Shown here: piece by piece, positions 17,401-24,871 of the stretch
How the letters are laid out: the number at the start of each line of letters is the position of its first letter
Numbering within the stretch: the first letter of the stretch is position 1
Assembly: GCA_900317915.1 (NCBI GenBank)
Contig: ONIO01000001.1
Span: 124,001 to 188,000 of the forward strand
DNA: 64,000 nucleotides
Source of the DNA: an uncultured Lachnospiraceae bacterium
Lineage (GTDB): Bacteria; Bacillota; Clostridia; Lachnospirales; Lachnospiraceae
Reading direction: 5' to 3'
The notes under the pieces: model-generated
What the model was told of the DNA's origin: nothing
Seen by the model: only the letters and a program-made list of their open reading frames with translations
Database searches by the model: none
Translations under genes and position numbers: made by a program

Positions 17401-19007
17401 ATTCAGAAGAAGTGCAGGCTTTTTCTGGACGAAGCGGTTGTGATATGCCGGATAAGAAGTGCCCGAAATGCGGCCATTACTTAACGAAGCAGGGATTTGA
17501 TATTCCATTTGAGACCTTCTTGGGATTCAAGGGGAATAAGGAGCCAGATATCGATCTGAATTTCTCCGGAGACTATCAGGCGAAAGCCCATCGTTATACA
17601 GAAGTTATTTTCGGTGAAGGCCAGACCTTCAAGGCAGGAACCATTGGCACCCTTGCAGATAAAACGGCTTATGGTTATGTGAAGAATTACTTTGAGGACC
17701 ATGGAGTACATAAGAGAGGATGTGAGATCAATCGTATCCTTAAGGGATGTGTCGGAGTACACCGAACCACCGGACAGCATCCAGGTGGTATTATCGTTCT
17801 ACCAATGGGAGAAGAGATTAATACCTTTACGCCAGTCCAGCATCCAGCCAATGATATGAGTAGTGATGTGATTACCACCCACTTTGATTACCATTCCATT
17901 GATTCGAACCTATTAAAACTGGATATCCTGGGACATCAGGATCCAACCATGATCCGTATGCTTGAGGACTTAACCGGTCTCCATGCAACAGAGATTCCTT
18001 TGGACGATAAGGTAGTTATGAGCCTCTTTAAGAATACTGAAGCCCTTGGGGTTATGCCTGAGGATCTGTGGGGCGATTGTCCATTAGGAACCCTTGGCAT
18101 CCCTGAGTTTGGTACCAATTTCGCTATGGGACTTTTAAAGGACGCCAAGCCAACAGAGTTCTCGGACCTGATTCGTATCTCCGGTCTGTCCCATGGTACC
18201 GATGTATGGCAGGGGAATGCGGAAGTATTAATCAAGGAAGGTACTGCCACCATTTCCACATGTATTGCCTGTCGAGATGATATCATGGTATACCTGATAC
18301 ATCAGGGCTTAGACTCTGAGGAGAGCTTTACCATTATGGAGAGAGTTCGTAAGGGTATTGTGGCCAAGGGTAAATGTGATCAGTGGCCAGAGTGGTGTCA
18401 GGATATGCGTGAACATGGCGTGCCAGAGTGGTATATTAAGTCATGTGAGAAGATTAAGTACATGTTCCCTAAGGCCCATGCGGCAGCTTACGTAATGATG
18501 GGATGGCGTGTAGCTTATTGTAAGGTGTATTATCCACTTGCTTATTATGCTTCCTATTTCTCCATCCGAGCTACCGATTTCAACTATGAACTGATGTGTC
18601 TTGGTAAGGATCACCTAGAGGAAGTTATGGCATCCTACGATGCGAAGGGCGATGGATTATCTGCCAAGGAAAAGGGAACCTATGATGATATGCGCTTAGT
18701 ACAAGAGATGTATGCCCGTGGCTTTGAATTTTTACCAATGGATCTCTATCGCTCAGATGCCCGTTACTTTCAGATCGTGGATGGAAAGCTTTTGCCACCA
18801 TTTAATTCCCTTGACGGAATGGGTGACACAGCGGCTGAGTCTCTGCAGATTGCAGCATCTCAGTCCGAATTCACATCGAAAAATGATCTGAAGAATCGAG
18901 GGAAGGTTTCTTCTACCATCATTGAGAATATGGAGCGCCTTGGTATTATTCAGGGACTTCCTGAGGATGATCAGTTATCCTTCTTCGATTATATGAAAGT
19001 TCAGTAA
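14451..19007 (+). CDS. polC: DNA polymerase III PolC (Gram-positive replicase)
   Basis: Replicative polymerase with built-in proofreading. It has 1518 residues, some 80 longer than the Bacillus protein. A TTG start at 14451 follows AAAGGGGTG; no closer ATG exists. In order: N-terminal domain; a Lys/Ser/Asn-rich linker (about 190-280); OB fold (about 285-385); PHP domain from about 396 (ELHCHTKMSDMDAVS), interrupted by the DEDDh exonuclease (VFDLETTGFS near 485, VGHNADFDMGF, HHRAVDDAECT); then the polymerase core, with RGSVGSSFVA and catalytic EPDIDLNF near residue 1030; a Cys4 zinc site (CPHCH, CPKCG) lies just before. The last gene of the uppS-ispG block. Confidence 0.97.
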   Translation: MERIFTDVFPELLTSDRVDTQLKDAVVTKVATNTSHDVMRVYLQTSLLVPKNRIWALEKTIQDFYFPKSDVKVHIIEKFKLSDQYTSKSLFDMYQDSILSELYQHDKVIYELIHKGSLAFTDDSHMTITLEDTGVSHMYEERILHIFTKILCERCGMNLVIDVDYKTPQKNVSRQNSEVQIQNEISYITSNYENLKRANANEPEMLGAPGDSKASAAKKAEKSSNQAGKNPYEKPESKYSTGSNSLGAEGQAKRKPEFKRGEKPLVRSNNPDVFYGRDFEDEPIDLKDVQGEIGTITVRGQVFDLEAKEIRNERTILIFSITDFTDSITCKLFVTNEQAKVLTSGKLQEGAFIKLRGTPTLDTFDHDLVMTRLVGMMTISDFRVSRMDTAPLKRVELHCHTKMSDMDAVSTAGDIIKQAKKWGHRAIAITDHGDVQGFTDAFHAVQRDPDAPQILYGVEGYLVDDIRRLVTDPVGEDQTLDDTFVVFDLETTGFSAEKNRIIEIGAVRFEHGEVTGRFSEFVNPEVPIPYRITEITSIRDDMVRDAGTIEDLLPRFLEFSAGAIMVGHNADFDMGFIKANCKRLGLESPVTYMDTVEMARVLLPQLNNYKLDTVAKALSISLEHHHRAVDDAECTAWIFDSLASKFKAQGLERLVDVQKANKLDVNSIRKLHSNHIILIAKNDLGRINLYRLISESHLTYFRRRPLMPRSLINKYREGILLGSACSAGELYGAVHDGRPEAELERIASFYDYLEIQPVGNDQYMIDDPRDSVVNSVEDLRNINRQIVALGKALNKPVCATCDVHFLNPEDEIYRRILMAGQHFDDADKQPPLYLHTTQEMLDEFSYLGSEVAEDVVIHNPNLITDMCEPIQPVRPDKCPPVIENSDGMLRKICYDKAHEMYGEELPVQVKSRLDRELNSIISNGYAVMYIIAQKLVWKSNEDGYLVGSRGSVGSSFVATMSGITEVNPLPAHYLCPHCHYVDFDSEEVQAFSGRSGCDMPDKKCPKCGHYLTKQGFDIPFETFLGFKGNKEPDIDLNFSGDYQAKAHRYTEVIFGEGQTFKAGTIGTLADKTAYGYVKNYFEDHGVHKRGCEINRILKGCVGVHRTTGQHPGGIIVLPMGEEINTFTPVQHPANDMSSDVITTHFDYHSIDSNLLKLDILGHQDPTMIRMLEDLTGLHATEIPLDDKVVMSLFKNTEALGVMPEDLWGDCPLGTLGIPEFGTNFAMGLLKDAKPTEFSDLIRISGLSHGTDVWQGNAEVLIKEGTATISTCIACRDDIMVYLIHQGLDSEESFTIMERVRKGIVAKGKCDQWPEWCQDMREHGVPEWYIKSCEKIKYMFPKAHAAAYVMMGWRVAYCKVYYPLAYYASYFSIRATDFNYELMCLGKDHLEEVMASYDAKGDGLSAKEKGTYDDMRLVQEMYARGFEFLPMDLYRSDARYFQIVDGKLLPPFNSLDGMGDTAAESLQIAASQSEFTSKNDLKNRGKVSSTIIENMERLGIIQGLPEDDQLSFFDYMKVQ

Positions 19008-19075
19008 ATATAAACTAAGCTATCGATTGGTTTACATTTGATAGATGACCTAGGGATCAGTATCCCTTAAGGAAA

Positions 19076-20233
19076 ATGGAAAAGAAAAGAGAAAACGAAA
19101 TGAGAGACTTAAAGGAAATCCGTAAGGATATCGATGCCATTGATGCAGAAATCATTACACTATATGAGAAGCGGATGGCATTAGCGGATGATGTGGCAAG
19201 CTATAAGATTGCCAATCATATGCCTGTCTATGATAAGGAAAGGGAGCAGGAGAAGCTAACCACCTTATCCATGATGACAGAGGATCCCTTTACCAGACAG
19301 GGCATCCGGGAATTATTCACATCAGTGATGTCTGGCAGTCGTAAAAAGCAGTATCGGATTCTGTCAGAGCACGGAATCCTGAAGGACTTTGGCTACAATT
19401 GTGTGAAGTCCTTCGACTTTTCCGATTGTAAGATTGCCTTTCAGGGAGTAGAGGGCGCTTACAGTGAGGCGGCTTTGGTTAAGTTTTTTGGTAAGGACCA
19501 TAATACTCACTCGGTTCAGACCTGGCGTGAAGCATTTGAGGAACTGAAAAACCATAAGGCTGACTATGCGGTTCTTCCTATTGAGAATTCTACAGCCGGT
19601 ATGATTGATGAGAATTTCGATCTCATGACAGAGTATGATTGCGCCATTATCGGAGAGCAGATTATACGAATTAATCATGCTTTATTAGGACTTCCTGAGG
19701 CGAATATCCAGGATATTAAAACGGTTTATTCTCATCCTCAGGCCTTGATGCAGTGCAGCGATTATTTGAATGAAAATCATCCAGAATTTGATCGAAGATC
19801 TCTATTAAACACTGCCATGTCAGCTAAAAAGGTAAAAGAAGATGGCTTGGTTTCTCAGGCTGCCATTGCAGGAAAAATTAATGCAGAGATCTATGGATTG
19901 AAGATTCTAGATGAGAAGATTCAGGATGATAAAACCAATGCCACTCGATTCCTGATTGTATCCTCTCAAAAGAACTTCTTAGAAGATGCAGATAAGCTAT
20001 CAATTTCCTTTGAATTAAATGATGATATGGGATCTCTCTACCATATTCTGTCGAATTTTACTTACAATGGGCTGAATATGTCTCGCATTGAGTCCCGCCC
20101 AGTGAAGGAGCGACCTTGGGCATATCGTTTCTTCGTGGATCTATCGGGGAATCTGAATAATGAAGCTGTGCAAAATGCCCTAGTTGGCTTGCATGAGGAA
20201 GCCAATTCCATTCAGATTCTTGGAAACTACTAA
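19076..20233 (+). CDS. pheA: Bifunctional chorismate mutase/prephenate dehydratase
   Basis: P-protein of phenylalanine synthesis, converting chorismate to prephenate and then phenylpyruvate. It has up to 385 residues: an AroQ-type chorismate mutase at the N-terminus (LKEIRKDIDAIDAEIITLYE, KRMALADDV), a prephenate dehydratase domain (AFQGVEGAYSEAA, VLPIENSTAGMI, TRFLIVSS) and a C-terminal ACT domain for feedback control (NGLNMSRIESRP). The exact start is uncertain: the ATG at 19076 has AAGGA only two bases away, while the ATG at 19100 matches the usual family start (MRDLKEIRKD) but lacks a good ribosome site. The 68-base gap after polC holds a small GGGAT/ATCCC hairpin. Confidence 0.93.
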   Translation: MEKKRENEMRDLKEIRKDIDAIDAEIITLYEKRMALADDVASYKIANHMPVYDKEREQEKLTTLSMMTEDPFTRQGIRELFTSVMSGSRKKQYRILSEHGILKDFGYNCVKSFDFSDCKIAFQGVEGAYSEAALVKFFGKDHNTHSVQTWREAFEELKNHKADYAVLPIENSTAGMIDENFDLMTEYDCAIIGEQIIRINHALLGLPEANIQDIKTVYSHPQALMQCSDYLNENHPEFDRRSLLNTAMSAKKVKEDGLVSQAAIAGKINAEIYGLKILDEKIQDDKTNATRFLIVSSQKNFLEDADKLSISFELNDDMGSLYHILSNFTYNGLNMSRIESRPVKERPWAYRFFVDLSGNLNNEAVQNALVGLHEEANSIQILGNY

Positions 20234-20250
20234 AGTAAGGAGGAATGAAT

Positions 20251-21510
20251 ATGAACGCAATGAATCAGATGTTCCTATATCACGGGAAAGAAGATACAGC
20301 TCTTCGTTTAACAGAATTATTTTCAGAAGATGGAGTGAACTTAGAGGAATGCGAGAAATTCCAGCGTATTCATGAAATGGTAGATTATGCCTCCTCCAGG
20401 GGATTATCCGGGAATCTTTATCATGCTATTCTTACCGATTACATTGTTAATCATGAGAATGAATTCTCCATGGCTTGCGAGATGAGAGGAGATTGCGGTG
20501 GTTCTCTGTCCCAGGCAGCATCTCATGATTTTCAGCTATTTATGAATTTGTTTCAGATGGATTTGTCTTTTCCTTCAGGCTTATCTGATAGCGATGTGGA
20601 GATGTTCTTGGCATATACACCAATTGAGGAAGCGGGCTACATTTTCAATCGCCGTATCAGAGACTGCATTATGGACCTCTGTGAGAAGTTAGAGAAGGCC
20701 CAAGATGTGTCTGATTTTAAGACCGCTGTGACGGACTTCTATAAGGCGTATGGCGTTGGTAGTTTCGGACTCCATAAGGCATTTCGCGTATCAGATTCTG
20801 GCCAGGTGGTTCCAATTACAAGGATTAAGCATGTGCATCTGGATGATCTGGTAGGTTATGAGTATCAGAAGAAGCAGTTGGTAGATAATACCCGCGCATT
20901 TTTAGAGAAGAAGCCTGCTAACAATGCCTTGCTTTTTGGAGATGCAGGCACTGGTAAGTCTACATCCATTAAGGCAATTGTGAATGAGTACTATACAGAT
21001 GGACTTCGTGTTATTGAAATTTTCAAGCACCAGTTCAAGGACTTGAATAAAGTAATTTCTCAGATTAAGAATCGAAATTATCGCTTCATTATCTATATGG
21101 ATGACTTGTCCTTTGAGGAGTTCGAGACAGATTATAAGTATCTGAAGGCTGTGATTGAGGGCGGTCTAGAGAAGAAACCAGATAATATTCTAATCTATGC
21201 CACAAGCAATCGTCGTCATCTTGTCCGTGAAAGCACTGGAGACAAGAAGGATTATGATGATATGCATAAGAATGATACCGTCCAGGAGAAATTATCCCTG
21301 TCTTATCGCTTTGGAGTGAAGATCTACTATGAGTCACCTAGTCCGAAGGAGTTTAAGGATATTGTACTAACCCTTCGGGATCGTGCGTCTATTGATATGT
21401 CGGATGAAGAGATCCTTCAGGAAGCCAATAAGTGGGAGATTAGCCACGGTGGCTTGTCTGGCAGAACTGCACAGCAATTTATAGATTATATTGCTGGTAG
21501 TTTCTCATGA
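20251..21510 (+). CDS. DUF815-type AAA+ ATPase
   Basis: A 419-residue ATP-binding protein of the DUF815 family. The ATG at 20251 is seven bases after AAGGAGG (20237-20243); the ATG at 20245 directly abuts that site. The N-terminal half is a helical region without recognised motifs. The ATPase starts near residue 200 (HLDDLVGYEYQKKQLVDNT) with Walker A FGDAGTGKSTS, Walker B-like FIIYMDDLSFE, and a sensor segment IYATSNRRHLVRES. The C-terminal small helical domain follows. Members resemble chaperone-like AAA proteins, but the target is unknown. The 17-base gap suggests co-transcription with pheA. Confidence 0.85.
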   Translation: MNAMNQMFLYHGKEDTALRLTELFSEDGVNLEECEKFQRIHEMVDYASSRGLSGNLYHAILTDYIVNHENEFSMACEMRGDCGGSLSQAASHDFQLFMNLFQMDLSFPSGLSDSDVEMFLAYTPIEEAGYIFNRRIRDCIMDLCEKLEKAQDVSDFKTAVTDFYKAYGVGSFGLHKAFRVSDSGQVVPITRIKHVHLDDLVGYEYQKKQLVDNTRAFLEKKPANNALLFGDAGTGKSTSIKAIVNEYYTDGLRVIEIFKHQFKDLNKVISQIKNRNYRFIIYMDDLSFEEFETDYKYLKAVIEGGLEKKPDNILIYATSNRRHLVRESTGDKKDYDDMHKNDTVQEKLSLSYRFGVKIYYESPSPKEFKDIVLTLRDRASIDMSDEEILQEANKWEISHGGLSGRTAQQFIDYIAGSFS

Positions 21511-21527
21511 TTTCATGTAAAATATAA

Positions 21528-21545
21528 ACCAATCGGCTGATTGGT
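21528..21545 (+). other. Small perfect hairpin after the DUF815 gene
   Basis: ACCAATC (21528-21534) and GATTGGT (21539-21545) form a seven-base stem with a GGCT loop. No U-tract follows, so it is not a classical terminator; it may mark the mRNA 3' end before the infC promoter. Confidence 0.35.
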
Positions 21546-21589
21546 GATTAGCCAATAAGAGAGAATTATCGAAAATACAATATTTCTTG

Positions 21590-21618
21590 TTGACGACAAT
21601 TCCCTCTTGTGTTAATCT
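21590..21618 (+). promoter_or_regulatory. Sigma-70-type promoter of the infC operon
   Basis: TTGACG at 21590-21595, a 17-base spacer, and TAATCT at 21613-21618. It predicts a transcript start near 21625 and a leader of about 155 bases before infC. Confidence 0.75.
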
Positions 21619-21624
21619 ATTTAA

Positions 21625-21757
21625 GTCGTAAACAAAGCAGAGTATATCCACTCTCACCTGAGCGATGAAAAATTCGACTCAGCGTTCATTATGTTTTCTT
21701 TGATCTGTTTCAGAGAGATGTATGATTGTGGATAGTCTGCCTATCCACTTTTTTTAT
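21625..21757 (+). promoter_or_regulatory. Attenuator leader of infC-rpmI-rplT (L20-leader type)
   Basis: GTGGATAG (21728-21735) and CTATCCAC (21741-21748) form a terminator stem followed by seven Ts. TATCCAC at 21645-21651, followed by CTCTC, can instead pair with GTGGATA at 21728-21734 and an upstream GAGAG, forming an antiterminator. Between them CTGAG/CTCAG (21658-21682) gives another stem. Mutually exclusive folds ahead of infC-rpmI-rplT match the known Firmicutes leader in which L20 represses its own operon by promoting termination. The L20 role here is taken from that family. Confidence 0.75.
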
Positions 21758-21780
21758 GTTTCAAATTGGAGGTATCGGTC

Positions 21781-22290
21781 ATTAGCGAATTAATGATTAA
21801 CGAAAAGATCAGAGATAAAGAAGTTCGACTGATCGGTTCCCACGGCGAACAGCTGGGAATTATGTCTGCAAGGGATGCTTACAAGCTTGCACAGGATGAG
21901 AATCTTGACTTGGTTAAGGTTGCTCCAAATGCAAAGCCACCTGTTTGCAAGATTATCGACTACGGTAAGTACCGCTATGAGCTTGCGAGAAAGGAAAAGG
22001 AAGCTAAAAAGAAGCAGAAGACAATCGAAGTGAAAGAGATTCGTATGTCTCCGAATATTGATACCAACGATTTAACCACCAAGATCAACGCAGCGCGTAA
22101 GTTCTTGGAGAAGGGTAACAAAGTAAAAGTGACACTTCGTTTCCGTGGCCGTGAGATGGCACATGTGTCTAGCTCACAGCACATCCTTGACGATTTTGCT
22201 GCAGCCCTTGAGGAGACAGCAACCGTTGAGAAGAAGCCGAAGATGGAAGGCAGAAGTATCAGCATGGTTTTGTCACAGAAGAAGAACTAA
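21781..22290 (+). CDS. infC: Translation initiation factor IF-3 (AUU start)
   Basis: IF-3 binds the 30S subunit, prevents subunit joining and proofreads start codon choice. The best start is ATT at 21781: GGAGG (21768-21772) is eight bases upstream, and AUU is the known special start of infC, through which IF-3 limits its own synthesis. The TTG at 21766 overlaps the ribosome site; the first ATG is four codons inside. The product is 169 residues: N-domain with EKIRDKEVRLIGSHGEQLG and VKVAPNAKPPVCKIIDYGKY, a lysine-rich linker, and the C-domain (VKVTLRFRGREMAH). First gene of infC-rpmI-rplT. Confidence 0.95.
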   Translation: MSELMINEKIRDKEVRLIGSHGEQLGIMSARDAYKLAQDENLDLVKVAPNAKPPVCKIIDYGKYRYELARKEKEAKKKQKTIEVKEIRMSPNIDTNDLTTKINAARKFLEKGNKVKVTLRFRGREMAHVSSSQHILDDFAAALEETATVEKKPKMEGRSISMVLSQKKN

Positions 22291-22303
22291 GGAGGAATAG
22301 GTT

Positions 22304-22501
22304 ATGCCTAAGACCAAGACAAAGAGAGCAGCTGCAAAGCGCTTCAAGAAAACAGCAAACGGAAATCTTAAGAGAAGCAAGGCCTTCAAGAGCCATATTC
22401 TTACTAAGAAGACAACAAAGCGTAAGAGAAATCTTCGTAAGGCTGCTTACGCAGATTCTACTAACGTAAAGAATATGAAGAAGATTTTACCTTATCTTTA
22501 A
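22304..22501 (+). CDS. rpmI: 50S ribosomal protein L35
   Basis: Small basic large-subunit protein, 65 residues, with the family pattern [20 protein letters not shown] at the start and [18 protein letters not shown] in the middle. AAGGAGG lies just upstream (22290-22296). It sits 13 bases after infC and 21 before rplT in the conserved operon. Confidence 0.97.
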   Translation: MPKTKTKRAAAKRFKKTANGNLKRSKAFKSHILTKKTTKRKRNLRKAAYADSTNVKNMKKILPYL

Positions 22502-22522
22502 TCTGATTGGAGGACATATAAA

Positions 22523-22879
22523 ATGGCAAGAGTTAAGGGCGGCATGAACGCCAAGAAAAAACATAATCGTGTACTGAAGATGGCAAAGGGATACCGTGGA
22601 GCTAGATCCAAGCAGTATCGTGTAGCTAAGCAGTCTGTTATGAGAGCACTTACATCCTCCTATGCAGGACGTAAGGAGAGAAAGAGACAGTTCCGTACTC
22701 TCTGGATCGCTCGTATTAACGCTGCAGCAAGAATGAATGATCTTTCTTATAGCAAGCTGATGCATGGCTTGAAGCTGGCTGGTGTTGAGATGAACCGTAA
22801 GATGCTTGCTGATCTTGCAGTAAGCGATTCTGCAGGTTTTGCAAAGCTTTGTGACCTTGCAAAAGAGAAGTTAGCTTAA
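22523..22879 (+). CDS. rplT: 50S ribosomal protein L20
   Basis: Early-assembling 23S rRNA binding protein, 118 residues. It starts [20 protein letters not shown] and contains [19 protein letters not shown] and [19 protein letters not shown], all characteristic. In Firmicutes L20 also represses its operon through the leader, and such a leader is present before infC. GGAGG lies upstream at 22508-22512. A terminator follows. Confidence 0.98.
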   Translation: MARVKGGMNAKKKHNRVLKMAKGYRGARSKQYRVAKQSVMRALTSSYAGRKERKRQFRTLWIARINAAARMNDLSYSKLMHGLKLAGVEMNRKMLADLAVSDSAGFAKLCDLAKEKLA

Positions 22880-22889
22880 TATAATAGGT

Positions 22890-22929
22890 GGTGGCAATGA
22901 AGTCTATTCTTTGTTGTCACCATTTTTTT
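22890..22929 (+). terminator. Intrinsic terminator of the infC operon
   Basis: A 13-base stem (22890-22902 with 22909-22921, four G-U pairs in RNA) followed by ATTTTTTTG, eleven bases after the rplT stop. Confidence 0.88.
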
Positions 22930-22960
22930 GTGTAATCTTAGTACTAGAAGAGGTGTGATT

Positions 22961-23977
22961 ATGGCAATTTTAGTAACGGGTGGCGCTGGATTTATTGGTA
23001 GCCATACTTGTGTTGAATTACTTGATGCAGGTAAGGAAGTAGTTGTATTAGACAACTTGTGCAATGCAAATCCAAAATCCTTAGATAGAGTTCAGGAACT
23101 GACTGGTAAGACTCTTAAGTTTTATGAAGGAGATATTCGTGATCGCGACATCCTCCAGAAGATTTTCCGTGAGAATGAGATTGAAAGTGTCATTCACTTC
23201 GCTGGCTTAAAGGCTGTTGGTGAGTCTGTACAGAAGCCTTTAGAATATTATGATAACAATATCAATGGAACAATCACCTTAGTAGATGAGATGCGTAAGG
23301 CAAATGTAAAGAATATTATTTTCTCCTCCTCCGCTACCATCTATGGTAACCCTGCTGAGATTCCTATTACAGAGAATTGCCCAAAGGGAACATGTACCAA
23401 TCCTTATGGCTGGACAAAGTGGATGATCGAGCAGATTTTAACTGATATTCAGAAGGCAGATCCAGAATGGAATGTTGTATTACTTCGTTACTTTAACCCA
23501 ATTGGAGCACATCCATCAGGAAAGATGGGAGAGAATCCAAATGGAATTCCAAATAACCTGATGCCTTATATTACACAGGTTGCAATTGGCAAGTTAGAGA
23601 AGCTGCATGTATTCGGTAATGATTACGATACACCAGACGGTACTGGCGTAAGAGATTATATTCACGTAATGGATCTTGCCAATGGCCATGTAAAGGCACT
23701 GCAGAAGCTTGTTCCAGGCTCTGGACTTTCTATTTATAATCTAGGAACTGGAGTTGGATATAGTGTTCTTGATATCGTTAAGAACTTTGAGAAGGCCAAT
23801 GGCATTAAGATTCCATATGTAATCGGACCTCGTCGTGCTGGTGATATCTCTACCTGCTACTCCAATGCAGAGAAGGCAGAGAGGGAACTTGGCTGGAAGG
23901 CTCAGTACGGAATCCTTGAGATGTGCCGTGACTCTTGGAACTGGCAGAAGAATAACCCAAATGGTTATGAGGACTAA
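22961..23977 (+). CDS. galE: UDP-glucose 4-epimerase
   Basis: Interconverts UDP-glucose and UDP-galactose (Leloir pathway and surface sugar supply). It has 338 residues from the ATG at 22961, where the Rossmann motif [17 protein letters not shown] begins; GAGGTG at 22950-22955 serves as ribosome site. The short-chain dehydrogenase catalytic set is present: SSSATIYG with serine, and NPYGWTKWM with the YxxxK pair. [12 protein letters not shown] and GDIS are also typical. It stands alone between two terminators. An epimerase with other UDP-sugar specificity cannot be excluded. Confidence 0.93.
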   Translation: MAILVTGGAGFIGSHTCVELLDAGKEVVVLDNLCNANPKSLDRVQELTGKTLKFYEGDIRDRDILQKIFRENEIESVIHFAGLKAVGESVQKPLEYYDNNINGTITLVDEMRKANVKNIIFSSSATIYGNPAEIPITENCPKGTCTNPYGWTKWMIEQILTDIQKADPEWNVVLLRYFNPIGAHPSGKMGENPNGIPNNLMPYITQVAIGKLEKLHVFGNDYDTPDGTGVRDYIHVMDLANGHVKALQKLVPGSGLSIYNLGTGVGYSVLDIVKNFEKANGIKIPYVIGPRRAGDISTCYSNAEKAERELGWKAQYGILEMCRDSWNWQKNNPNGYED

Positions 23978-23998
23978 TCTGTCTTAAGATTATATAGT

Positions 23999-24031
23999 GG
24001 TAGGCAGTGAGAACTGCCTGCCATTTTCTTT
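23999..24031 (+). terminator. Intrinsic terminator after galE
   Basis: GGTAGGCAGT (23999-24008) and ACTGCCTGCC (24013-24022) with a GAGA tetraloop, followed by ATTTTCTTT. Confidence 0.88.
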
Positions 24032-24076
24032 GTAAATATCTAATTGTCTAACTTTTTAAAAATAGTAAAATAGTGC

Positions 24077-24105
24077 TTGCATTGAATCTATTTCTCCTGT
24101 ATAGT
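24077..24105 (+). promoter_or_regulatory. Promoter of the tRNA-Glu gene
   Basis: TTGCAT at 24077-24082, 17-base spacer, TATAGT at 24100-24105, 39 bases before the tRNA. Good match to the housekeeping consensus. Confidence 0.75.
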
Positions 24106-24144
24106 ATTTATTGTTGACGCGAGATAAGCTCTCAAGTAACACAT

Positions 24145-24216
24145 GGTTCGTTGGTCAAGTGGCTAAGACGCCGCCCTCTCACGGCGGAAACAGGGGTTCG
24201 ACTCCCCTACGAACTA
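24145..24216 (+). tRNA. tRNA-Glu (anticodon CTC)
   Basis: A 72-base cloverleaf without encoded CCA. Acceptor GGTTCGT pairs with ACGAACT (the first pair is G-U), the D-stem is GTC/GAC with a ten-base loop, and the anticodon stem is CCGCC/GGCGG around loop CTCTCAC, giving CTC that reads GAG. The T-arm is AGGGG-TTCGACT-CCCCT. The sequence resembles other bacterial tRNA-Glu. It is a single-gene unit with its own promoter and terminator. Confidence 0.96.
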
Positions 24217-24241
24217 CGCTTTTATAAAGCCCAACCCTAAG

Positions 24242-24270
24242 GTACCGGTTTTACCGGTACTTATTTTTTG
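24242..24270 (+). terminator. Intrinsic terminator of tRNA-Glu
   Basis: GTACCGG (24242-24248) and CCGGTAC (24254-24260), loop TTTTA, followed by TTATTTTTTG. Confidence 0.88.
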
Positions 24271-24318
24271 CTTGTAATTAGCTGAATAGTGTGGTAAATT
24301 AGTTTGGTAGCATGTAGT

Positions 24319-24344
24319 TGAGAGCGGGCATTTGCCTGCTCTCA
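24319..24344 (+). other. Hairpin upstream of rimP
   Basis: Arms TGAGAGCGGGCA (24319-24330) and TGCCTGCTCTCA (24333-24344) pair over 12 bases with one G-U. The following TCTGTTTATG is only weakly U-rich. It lies 11 bases before the rimP ribosome site and could be a weak attenuator or a leader stabiliser for the long rimP-nusA-infB operon. Confidence 0.5.
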
Positions 24345-24370
24345 TCTGTTTATGTGGGAGTTTTTTTTCT

Positions 24371-24838
24371 ATGAGTAAACGAACGGAACTTTACGAACAG
24401 AAAACAGAACAGTTCTTACTTCCTATAGTAGAAGCCCATGGCTTTGAACTGGTTGATGTAGAATTTGTGAAGGAATTCGGTGAGTACTACCTGAGAGCCT
24501 ATATTGATAAGCCAGGCGGAATTGAACTGGATGACTGCGTACTGGTAAGTAATGAGATGAATGAGATCCTTGATCGAGAGGATTACATCAGTGAGATTTA
24601 TACCTTTGAAGTTAGTTCCCCAGGACTGACACGTCCATTAAAGAAGGAAAAGGACTATACCAGAAATATCGATAAACCAATCGAGGTTCATACCTACCAG
24701 GCATATAATGGTGAAAAGTTCTTTGTGGGTAATCTGAAGGCCTTTACTGAAGATATGATTACATTAGAAATTGGCGATGATATCCTAGAGATTAAAAGAA
24801 GTGATATTTCAAAAATAAACCAGGCATTTATTGATTGA
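24371..24838 (+). CDS. rimP: Ribosome maturation factor RimP
   Basis: 30S assembly factor, 155 residues from the ATG at 24371; GGGAG at 24356-24360 is ten bases upstream. A longer reading frame from 24332 runs back through a hairpin and is unlikely. Features are an N-terminal alpha/beta domain (LLPIVEAHGFELVDVEFVKE, LRAYIDKPGGIELDDCV) with YTFEVSSPGLTRPLKKEKDY, and an SH3-like C-terminal domain. First gene of the rimP-nusA-rnpM-ylxQ-infB-rbfA group. Confidence 0.96.
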   Translation: MSKRTELYEQKTEQFLLPIVEAHGFELVDVEFVKEFGEYYLRAYIDKPGGIELDDCVLVSNEMNEILDREDYISEIYTFEVSSPGLTRPLKKEKDYTRNIDKPIEVHTYQAYNGEKFFVGNLKAFTEDMITLEIGDDILEIKRSDISKINQAFID

Positions 24839-24871
24839 TTGTATTGTTATTATATTTTAGCGGAGGACAAA

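Noticed and set aside
19027..19040. GGTTTACATTT, seen also near 33101 and 42466, as a shared regulatory motif
   Set aside because: Only the 33101 case has a matching -10 box; the others look like chance occurrences in AT-rich gaps.
19052..19065. GGGAT/ATCCC hairpin between polC and pheA as a terminator
   Set aside because: Only five base pairs and no U-tract.
23978..24370. Possible small protein gene in the 393-base gap around tRNA-Glu
   Set aside because: The gap is fully accounted for by a terminator, promoter, tRNA, second terminator and a hairpin; no start with a ribosome site was found.
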